From positions 1-15,497 of the forward strand of contig DBOI01000032.1 of NCBI GenBank assembly GCA_002299245.1: DNA of 15,497 nucleotides. The letters run 5' to 3'. Shown here in pieces: positions 1-5,480 of this stretch (position 1 is the first letter of the stretch; each line of letters begins with the position of its first letter). The translations under genes were made by a program, and so were the position numbers. This stretch comes from Hydrogenovibrio sp. UBA650 (GTDB taxonomy: Bacteria; Pseudomonadota; Gammaproteobacteria; Thiomicrospirales; Thiomicrospiraceae). The notes beneath the pieces are model-generated. The model was not told the origin of the DNA. It did not search any database and worked only from the letters and a program-made list of their open reading frames with translations.

Positions 1-360
1 TCAATGTCCCCAATCGACGTCAAAGCTTTGCATGAACGCTCCCCTCTTTATGTGCAGATGAGTGATGGAACCATACAGAATAAGTGGACCCTTAAGGTTG
101 TAAATAAATCAGACAGGCCGATGCATGCAATTATCGATGTAACCGGAATTGAAGGATTAACATTCAGAACTGACAAACAGAAACTAATCATTCAACCTGG
201 TAATGTTGGAGCAACAACGCTATTTGTTAAGGTGCCGCGTAAAAATCTTGAAGATGTAAGTGTTCCGGTTTATATCCATGTTCAAGATGCCGATAATGAG
301 GCGGTTAAGGAGACTTATGAAGGCGCATTCTTAGGCCCAAGGCCAAGAAGAAAACGTTAA
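1..360 (+). CDS. ccoG: CcoG (FixG/RdxA) cbb3 oxidase accessory protein, C-terminal fragment
   Basis: Partial gene: the reading frame is open from base 1 and ends at TAA 358-360, so only about the last 119 residues are present. The visible part matches the C-terminal immunoglobulin-like domain of FixG/CcoG proteins, with the pattern SPLYVQMSDGTIQNKWTLKV, then NKSDRP and a run of beta-strand-like segments, ending in a basic tail (RPRRKR). The missing upstream part should hold the membrane helices and the ferredoxin-like iron-sulfur motifs. In other bacteria CcoG is a membrane-bound cupric reductase that helps deliver copper to the cbb3 oxidase. The next genes are ccoH, ccoI and ccoS, the usual ccoGHIS order, which strongly supports the call. 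A terminator follows the stop codon. The ATG at base 4 is internal, not a start. Confidence 0.93.
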   Translation, partial: SMSPIDVKALHERSPLYVQMSDGTIQNKWTLKVVNKSDRPMHAIIDVTGIEGLTFRTDKQKLIIQPGNVGATTLFVKVPRKNLEDVSVPVYIHVQDADNEAVKETYEGAFLGPRPRRKR

Positions 361-380
361 TAGACTAATAAGTCGTTGAA

Positions 381-410
381 ATAACATTTAATGGTTTTAA
401 AAGCTATAAT
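381..410 (+). promoter_or_regulatory. Candidate sigma70 promoter for ccoHIS
   Basis: A perfect TATAAT lies at 405-410. An ATAACA at 381-386 is a 4-of-6 match to the -35 consensus, with an 18-base spacer. The predicted start (about 416-418) falls inside the left arm of the terminator hairpin, so a transcript from here could not form the full terminator stem. This would let ccoHIS be expressed independently of ccoG. The call is inferred from sequence only. Confidence 0.45.
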
Positions 411-446
411 AGCCCTATTCAGAAAAGTCCTGGATAGGGCTTTTTA
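411..446 (+). terminator. Rho-independent terminator after ccoG
   Basis: AGCCCTATTC (411-420) pairs with GGATAGGGCT (432-441) as a 10-bp stem with one G-U pair and an 11-base loop, followed by a run of T (441-445). It lies 50 bases after the ccoG stop and about 55 bases before ccoH. It should stop or reduce read-through from ccoG into ccoHIS. Confidence 0.8.
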
Positions 447-451
447 TTAAG

Positions 452-480
452 TCAATTACTGAATGAAAATTCAGAGTTGA
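452..480 (+). promoter_or_regulatory. GAAA-tetraloop hairpin in the ccoH leader
   Basis: CTGAAT (459-464) and ATTCAG (469-474) form a perfect 6-bp stem closed by a GAAA tetraloop. TCAA (452-455) and TTGA (477-480) add four outer pairs across a small internal loop. The structure ends 9 bases before the ribosome binding site AGGAG (490-494) of ccoH. It has no T tract, so it is not a second terminator. A role in mRNA stability or translation is a guess. Confidence 0.5.
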
Positions 481-501
481 TTATTCATTAGGAGAGTGAA
501 T

Positions 502-1023
502 ATGAGTGAAGCTAAGCAAGATACTCGAAACTGGAGTGTTGCTTGGAAGAACCCGTTCGTAATTGCCTGGTTTGTTATTCTTATTATCGTCCTTGCTGTG
601 AACTTCTTTATGGTAAGTATGGCGATAGTTACTAACCCTGGGCTTGTTGTAGATGATTTCTATGAGCAAGGAAAGAGAATGGATGTCATCTTGGCCGAGC
701 AGCGCCGTATGGAGCAGATGGGCTGGGAATTAGATATTGATCTACCTACAATTCATGAAGGTAAGCCGGTTGATTTAAAAGTCAAGATCTTGGATGAAAA
801 TGGTAGATCGTTCAATGTAGATACAGCAATTATGTATTTTTATCGGCCATCAAACAGAGATTTGGATGGTCAAACTCAACTTGAATCTACAGGTGTGGTA
901 GGAAATTACCAAACAGAATTCATGCTACCGCTTAAAGGTAAATGGGATCTAATTATGGAAGTGACCAAAGGTGAAGAACGTTACTTTGTTGGTCGTCCAA
1001 TATGGGTGAAAGACCCAGAGTAG
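502..1023 (+). CDS. ccoH: CcoH (FixH) cbb3 oxidase assembly protein
   Basis: FixH/CcoH family membrane protein of 173 residues, close to the family's usual length. It helps CcoI and the cbb3 oxidase subunits assemble in the cytoplasmic membrane. The N-terminus has a short cytoplasmic stretch ending in WKNPF, one membrane helix (about residues 18-42), then the family signature NPGLVVDDFYEQGKRMD. The rest is a beta-rich periplasmic domain with the conserved late part LPLKGKWDLIMEVTKGEERY. I chose ATG 502 because AGGAG (490-494) sits 7 bases upstream; a GTG at 496 lies too close to that site. The stop at 1021-1023 is two bases before the preferred ccoI start, so the two are probably translationally coupled. 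Confidence 0.93.
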   Translation: MSEAKQDTRNWSVAWKNPFVIAWFVILIIVLAVNFFMVSMAIVTNPGLVVDDFYEQGKRMDVILAEQRRMEQMGWELDIDLPTIHEGKPVDLKVKILDENGRSFNVDTAIMYFYRPSNRDLDGQTQLESTGVVGNYQTEFMLPLKGKWDLIMEVTKGEERYFVGRPIWVKDPE

Positions 1024-1025
1024 CT

Positions 1026-3509
1026 ATGCCTCGCTCAAGTTGTTTTCATTGTGGTCAAGCGATACCAGACGCAGAGCTGGTTCTGAAACCTATCCAGGGC
1101 GTGGAGCAAAACTTCTGTTGTAATGGCTGTGCTTCTGTATGTGAAGTCATTCATGAAGCTGGCTTAGAGAGCTTTTATCAACGCACGCCTGACGGCGAGC
1201 TGCTCGCTCCCCCGCCTCCGCCTAACAAAGACATCGATTTCTACGATTACGACGAAGTCCAATCTCAGTATGTTGGTGATTTAAATGATCGTCGCGAAAT
1301 CACATTGATGTCTGATGCTATCCACTGCGCAGCCTGTGTCTGGTTGATTGAGCATACAATGGCAAAGATGGAAGGCATTCTTCTAACTCGAGTTAATTTC
1401 ACCAATAAACAGATCAAAATCCGCTGGGATAATCGTCAGATCAAGCTATCTGATGTGATTAGAAAGCTAAATTCGATTGGCTACGATGCTACGCCCTATG
1501 ACCCTTCTGTTAGTGAAGAATCCTATCGCAAGGCAAACCGGGAGCTGTTATACCGATTAGGTTTTGCCGGCTTTGCGATGATGAACACCACATGGTTTTC
1601 GGTAGCGCTCTACAGTGGGGCGGCAGAAGGTGAGTTTCGCAGTTATTTCCACTGGATCGCCTTTATTATTGCGACCATTACCCTGAGTTATTCCGGTCAA
1701 CCTTTCCTCAAAGGCGCTTGGACATCGATTAAATCCAGAAGTGTCGGCATGGATGTTTCTATTAGCTTGGGTATGCTGACAACCTATTTCTACTCTGTAT
1801 GGGTTACGGTGCAACCAGACCATTCTGGAGAGGTCTATTTTGATACTTTGGTCAATTTTATGTTCCTCTTGCTGATCGGCCGTTATCTGGAGGCTATTGC
1901 AAAGAATAAGGCGGTTGATTCCTCGCGAAGGTTGATGGATCTGCAGCCAAAAGTTGCTCGCAAAAAAGTTGATGACGGCGATGCCATTGTGCCAGTTAGG
2001 ACCTTGCTTAAAGGTGATGTGATTATTATCAAACCCGGAGAGCAGGTTCCTGTAGATGGCTTTGTTATTCAAGGCCAGAGTATGGTCAATGAATCCATGT
2101 TGAGTGGTGAAGCTCGTGAAATCAGTAAAAAGATAGATGATACCGTTGTAGCTGGAACATTAAATGTTGACGGCCATCTATTGGTTAAGGTGGACAAGAT
2201 TTTACAAGATACTCAGCTCGGTAAGATTGTGCATATGGTTGAAGAAGCACAGGGCTCCAAAGCGCCGATTCAGTGTACAGCTGACAAGATCATGCCATGG
2301 TTTGTAAGTGTAACGATTAGTCTTGCTGTAGCAAGTTTTACCTTCTGGATTTTTAATCAGGGTATTGAGTTTGCCGTTATTACCGCAACAGCGGTATTAA
2401 TCATTACCTGTCCTTGTGCTTTTGGGCTGGCTACACCTATGGCCATCGCGGTAGCTTCTGGTGTTTCAGCAAGAAATGGAATTTTAGTTAAAAATGGTAC
2501 TGTTTTAGAGACACTACACGCCATTGATCACTTTGTATTTGATAAAACCGGCACCATCACCAAAGGGCAGATGCAAGTTGTTGGTGAGGAATTGCTGGGT
2601 ATAAAACCTCGGCAGGATTTGCTACTCACGGTTGCATCTATTGAAAACCTTTCGGAACACAGCCTTGGACAAGCCATTGTTGATTCTGTTAAGAGTGAAT
2701 TCAGTTATGGCAGTAAAAGTTGGCTGGATGTGAATGAATTTAAGATCAATCCGGGTAAAGGTGTTGAGGCTCTAGTTGATTCTGAACATTACCTGATTGG
2801 TACAGCAGGCTGGTTGGCGGCGGAAGGCATTGAGCTGCCTGAGCAATTGGTCGAAGCCGCTAATCAACGTGCAGAAAAAGCTCAAACGGCGGTCTGGGTC
2901 AGTGCTAACTCAGCAGTGTTGGGAGTACTGTTTTTAGAAGATGAGATCAGGCCTGAAGCTGCTGAGCTGATTAAGCGTCTAAAAAACAAGGGCAAAGAGG
3001 TTACTCTGTTGAGTGGTGATTTACAGATTGTGGCTGAAAGTGTGGCAGAGCAACTTGGTGGCATGCACGTAATTGCCGAGGTAATGCCGCAAGATAAGAA
3101 TGAAGTGATTCGCCAACTACAGGCAAAAGGCCAGACGGTTGCCATGATTGGAGACGGTGTTAATGATGCCCCTGCACTGGTAAGAGCCGATGTAGGTATT
3201 GCGCTAGGCTCTGGAACCGATGTTTCAATGGAAAGCGCGGAGATTGTGCTCATGAACAATGAGCTGTTAGCGGTTGATACTGCTGTGGAGTTATCAGCAA
3301 GAACTTTGAAGACGATCAAGCAGAACATTACAAGCTCAATCACCTACAACATCATTATGGTACCATTAGCTATGGGGGGTATGTTAACGCCTCTGATTGC
3401 TGCGGTTACTATGCCTTTCAGCAGTCTAATTGTGGTGGGTAATGCCGCACGTATTCGCAGCTTTTTCAATGAAAAGTCAAAGCTCAAACGACAGGAAAAT
3501 AAGGCTTAA
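1026..3509 (+). CDS. ccoI: CcoI (FixI) copper-transporting P1B-type ATPase for cbb3 oxidase
   Basis: Copper-exporting P-type ATPase (827 residues) that delivers copper for the CuB site of the cbb3 oxidase. In order: an N-terminal cysteine-rich metal-binding segment (CFHC at 6-9, FCCNGC at 30-35), a heavy-metal-associated domain with CAAC at 101-104, membrane helices, the actuator loop SGEA (360-363), the intramembrane metal motif CPC (462-464), the phosphorylation motif DKTGT with Asp506, the nucleotide domain, and the hinge GDGVNDAP (709-716). One oddity: the HP motif that P1B ATPases use in ATP binding reads SEHSL (His545-Ser546), so the proline is lost. ATG 1026 is preferred; ATG 1002 would add eight residues and overlap ccoH by 22 bases. 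The neighbours ccoH and ccoS fix the assignment to CcoI rather than a CopA-type detoxification pump. Confidence 0.95.
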   Translation: MPRSSCFHCGQAIPDAELVLKPIQGVEQNFCCNGCASVCEVIHEAGLESFYQRTPDGELLAPPPPPNKDIDFYDYDEVQSQYVGDLNDRREITLMSDAIHCAACVWLIEHTMAKMEGILLTRVNFTNKQIKIRWDNRQIKLSDVIRKLNSIGYDATPYDPSVSEESYRKANRELLYRLGFAGFAMMNTTWFSVALYSGAAEGEFRSYFHWIAFIIATITLSYSGQPFLKGAWTSIKSRSVGMDVSISLGMLTTYFYSVWVTVQPDHSGEVYFDTLVNFMFLLLIGRYLEAIAKNKAVDSSRRLMDLQPKVARKKVDDGDAIVPVRTLLKGDVIIIKPGEQVPVDGFVIQGQSMVNESMLSGEAREISKKIDDTVVAGTLNVDGHLLVKVDKILQDTQLGKIVHMVEEAQGSKAPIQCTADKIMPWFVSVTISLAVASFTFWIFNQGIEFAVITATAVLIITCPCAFGLATPMAIAVASGVSARNGILVKNGTVLETLHAIDHFVFDKTGTITKGQMQVVGEELLGIKPRQDLLLTVASIENLSEHSLGQAIVDSVKSEFSYGSKSWLDVNEFKINPGKGVEALVDSEHYLIGTAGWLAAEGIELPEQLVEAANQRAEKAQTAVWVSANSAVLGVLFLEDEIRPEAAELIKRLKNKGKEVTLLSGDLQIVAESVAEQLGGMHVIAEVMPQDKNEVIRQLQAKGQTVAMIGDGVNDAPALVRADVGIALGSGTDVSMESAEIVLMNNELLAVDTAVELSARTLKTIKQNITSSITYNIIMVPLAMGGMLTPLIAAVTMPFSSLIVVGNAARIRSFFNEKSKLKRQENKA

Positions 3510-3520
3510 GGAAGCAAGTT

Positions 3521-3763
3521 ATGGATGTCATTTATGGGTTGATCCCGATGGTGCTGTTTTTTGGCCTTTTGGTCGTGATTATGTTCATCTGGATGGCGAA
3601 AAAAGGTTATTTCGATGATATGGATGGTCAAGCCAATCGTATTCTATGGGATGATGACGATCCTGCAGATTTGTACAACTCTTCAAACAAGGATACGGAA
3701 AAAAAAAGCGATTCTTCAGAAGAGGTTAACAAAGATCAGGAAGGCAATGAAAACAGATCTTAA
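3521..3763 (+). CDS. ccoS: CcoS cbb3-type oxidase assembly protein
   Basis: Small membrane protein of 80 residues, longer than many CcoS proteins because of a charged tail. The N-terminal helix (residues 4-25, with GLIPMVLFFGLLVVIMFIW) and the following AKKGYFDDMDGQANRILWDDD stretch carry the CcoS signature: one helix, then an aromatic/acidic segment. It is needed for cofactor insertion into the cbb3 oxidase. AAGGAAG (3508-3514) lies 6 bases before ATG 3521, and the start is 11 bases after the ccoI stop, so it is the last gene of the ccoHIS unit. The polar tail (about residues 50-80) is low complexity and is encoded across a run of nine A (3699-3707), a possible slippage site. Confidence 0.93.
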   Translation: MDVIYGLIPMVLFFGLLVVIMFIWMAKKGYFDDMDGQANRILWDDDDPADLYNSSNKDTEKKSDSSEEVNKDQEGNENRS

Positions 3764-3782
3764 AGCCTTGTTGATAGCGCAA

Positions 3783-3804
3783 AATTTTAACTGACAATAA
3801 AATT
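3783..3804. terminator. Weak AT-rich hairpin between convergent genes
   Basis: AATTTTA (3783-3789) and TAAAATT (3798-3804) form a 7-bp all-AT stem with an 8-base loop, in the 50-base gap between the converging ends of ccoS and the minus-strand operon. It has no clear T tract on either strand. The position suits a bidirectional terminator but the structure is weak. Confidence 0.2.
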
Positions 3805-3813
3805 GGATTGGGT

Positions 3814-4470
3814 TTAATAATTCGCTGAATACTGCAAAGCTTCTGGCCCTTCAGCATCAATAATCAATTCCAAGCCGAGTTTGTTATAAAACCAATGATC
3901 TAACCCATCTGATTGAGTCTCTTTTCGATCCGGTTCACCAAAACGCATTGCAATTGCACGATCTGTAAGGTTTTTCCTAGGTACAAGTGTGGCGCTGATT
4001 ATTGGATTGTTGAGAAGTTTTGCCGCATCTGCATAGTACAGCTCTACCTCACGGTCTCCAGTACGGGTGGGTACAGTCTTTTTGCCTTTGTTATAGTAAC
4101 TATTCAAAGTCTCAATGTCGGCTTGTAATCTAAGGGCCAACCCAGCCTTTATAGATCCAATATAAATAACCGGAAAAAAGGCCTCTAAAGACTTATCCGA
4201 ACCATCTTTTTTAGAGAAAATTTTGATCTCAACATCTTTTCCATATATTTGCATTGCATCTGCAACCGAAGATTTGTTTAAGGTCAGCCCTAAAGCGTGT
4301 AATTGGCCCGATTCATCGTAATGAGCATTCCATGGTAGCTGTTTTGGGTCGGTTGAAACTTGTTGTGAATCTGGCTTAGTAAACATTATCAATAGGGTTA
4401 CTAGCACTATACTGCCAATAAAGGATATCCAGAAAACAGGTAAACGTTTTTCTTCTCTAGCTGTGTGCAT
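3814..4470 (-). CDS. Membrane-anchored protein of unknown function
   Basis: I do not recognise a named family. The 218-residue protein has a short basic cytoplasmic N-terminus, one membrane helix (about residues 12-31) and a soluble domain expected in the periplasm. There is no lipobox cysteine, so it looks like an uncleaved signal anchor. The C-terminal part (from about residue 168, RAIAMRFGEPDRKE then WFYNKLGLELIID) resembles the repeat found in SmpA/BamE-like domains, where a strand-turn-strand unit follows a GxP turn; this is a weak resemblance. Its ATG shares one base with the TAA of the upstream gene (TAATG), so the two are very likely translationally coupled. It is the last gene of the minus-strand signalling operon and converges on ccoS. 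Confidence 0.75.
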   Translation of the reverse strand: MHTAREEKRLPVFWISFIGSIVLVTLLIMFTKPDSQQVSTDPKQLPWNAHYDESGQLHALGLTLNKSSVADAMQIYGKDVEIKIFSKKDGSDKSLEAFFPVIYIGSIKAGLALRLQADIETLNSYYNKGKKTVPTRTGDREVELYYADAAKLLNNPIISATLVPRKNLTDRAIAMRFGEPDRKETQSDGLDHWFYNKLGLELIIDAEGPEALQYSANY

Positions 4471-5075
4471 TACTCTTTCTCAGTATTCTGGTTTTCACTC
4501 TTTCTTTCATCCTCAATCTCGCCTAACTCAGCGTTAGAGTTTTCATCTCTAGGCAAAAACTGTTCAATTTTTGGGTCTATGATGCCTTTTCCGGCATCAT
4601 AGACCGAGATTCCTGTTTGCAGGAAGTTGTAAAGAACAGTAAAGAAAACCACCAATGCACCGAAAAACATCCCTATCTTCTCAATAATTGATGTCGATGA
4701 ATTTTCATCCTCCATTGAGAGATCATTCATCATTAATCCGCCGCCAAAAAGATCCCCTAAGACTGCTGCGAGAGACATGACAACGATTGCTACTCCATAG
4801 GCGATCAGTAAGTTACGTCCTCGGCGCCATGCAAGTGTCCAGTGAGCACCCACAAACCAGGATTGAGTGGCAATCATTTTCTGGCCATGAAAATACAAGT
4901 ATGCAATTACTGCTCCAGAGATTGCCGGTATCAACAAAAATCCAACAGGGCTTCCATGACCAATTTCTAGGGCCACTTGTGAGATAGCCAAGTGAGTCAC
5001 AATAACATTGATGTTAAAAATGTGGTGTGGGTTCTTGGCAAGTCGTGTGTCTTGATCGGTAACTTCGTACTGCAT
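4470..5075 (-). CDS. Four-helix membrane protein of unknown function
   Basis: Unrecognised inner-membrane protein of 201 residues. Four hydrophobic segments are visible at about 22-39, 44-62, 88-108 and 133-154, so both ends should face the same side. The helix 2-3 loop is basic (LAWRRGRN), which places it in the cytoplasm, and the helix 3-4 loop is acidic (MEDENSS). The last 30 residues are highly charged and probably disordered. AAGGA lies about 5 bases before ATG 5075. The stop overlaps the next start by one base, and the gap to the upstream HPt gene is 40 bases with no terminator. Codons 157-167 form a perfect 13-bp hairpin in the mRNA (4574-4605). A partner role with the next protein is inferred from the coupling only. 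Confidence 0.75.
   Translation of the reverse strand: MQYEVTDQDTRLAKNPHHIFNINVIVTHLAISQVALEIGHGSPVGFLLIPAISGAVIAYLYFHGQKMIATQSWFVGAHWTLAWRRGRNLLIAYGVAIVVMSLAAVLGDLFGGGLMMNDLSMEDENSSTSIIEKIGMFFGALVVFFTVLYNFLQTGISVYDAGKGIIDPKIEQFLPRDENSNAELGEIEDERKSENQNTEKE
4574..4605 (-). other. Strong perfect hairpin inside a coding sequence
   Basis: The 13 bases 4574-4586 (GGTCTATGATGCC on the plus strand) are exactly complementary to 4593-4605, with a 6-base loop (4587-4592). In the minus-strand mRNA the loop is GGAAAA. No T run follows in either direction, so it is not an ordinary terminator. It lies in codons 157-167 of the four-helix membrane protein, just after the last helix. Confidence 0.7.
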
Positions 5076-5115
5076 GTTATTCCTTGGAGTCTTATTGCTT
5101 TAAAGGTTAAGCAGA

Positions 5116-5463
5116 TTACATCTGTTGAATATAATTGTTCAAAAACAGGGTAACGGAACTGTTTTCCGTTTCGATGGAAGAAAATAAGGCATCGGCATTT
5201 GAAGATAGGTCTTGATTTTTAGCCATTTGTTCAAGACCGGCGCTGAAGCCTGAGAGTTGGTTTGCGCCTATATTTGCAGAGCTACCTTTTAGAGAGTGCG
5301 AATGTAGACGCAACTCTTCGGAGTTGCCACTTTTCAATGCATTGTCGATTTTTGAAATTAAATCGGGCGCACTGTCTAAGTAAGCCTGTAAGATCTCTTT
5401 AAGATCATCACCAATTATCTCTTTTAACATGTCAAGGTTATCAGTATCAACAGGTGCACTCAT
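5116..5463 (-). CDS. HPt (histidine phosphotransfer) domain protein
   Basis: Stand-alone HPt protein of 115 residues, the usual size for a single four-helix HPt domain. The motif HSHSLKGSSANIG contains the phosphorylated histidine His56, with Lys59-Gly60 after it as the family requires. It should pass phosphate between receiver domains. It lies 17 bases downstream of a receiver-containing GGDEF/EAL protein, so that receiver is the likely partner. No histidine kinase is nearby; a hybrid kinase elsewhere must feed the relay. The AGGAAG site before ATG 5463 can pair weakly with the CTTCC just after it (4-bp stem), a possible minor brake on translation. Confidence 0.92.
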   Translation of the reverse strand: MSAPVDTDNLDMLKEIIGDDLKEILQAYLDSAPDLISKIDNALKSGNSEELRLHSHSLKGSSANIGANQLSGFSAGLEQMAKNQDLSSNADALFSSIETENSSVTLFLNNYIQQM

Positions 5464-5480
5464 TGGAAGTTCTTCCTAGT

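Noticed and set aside
1557..2072. 171-codon minus-strand open frame opposite ccoI
   Set aside because: It is antisense to a well-conserved P-type ATPase, has no ribosome site or recognisable protein features, and reflects the codon pattern of the true gene.
2882..3343. 153-codon minus-strand open frame opposite the 3' part of ccoI
   Set aside because: Antisense shadow: Ser/Thr/Ala-rich low-complexity translation and no start signals, while the plus-strand motifs (GDGVNDAP) are conserved.
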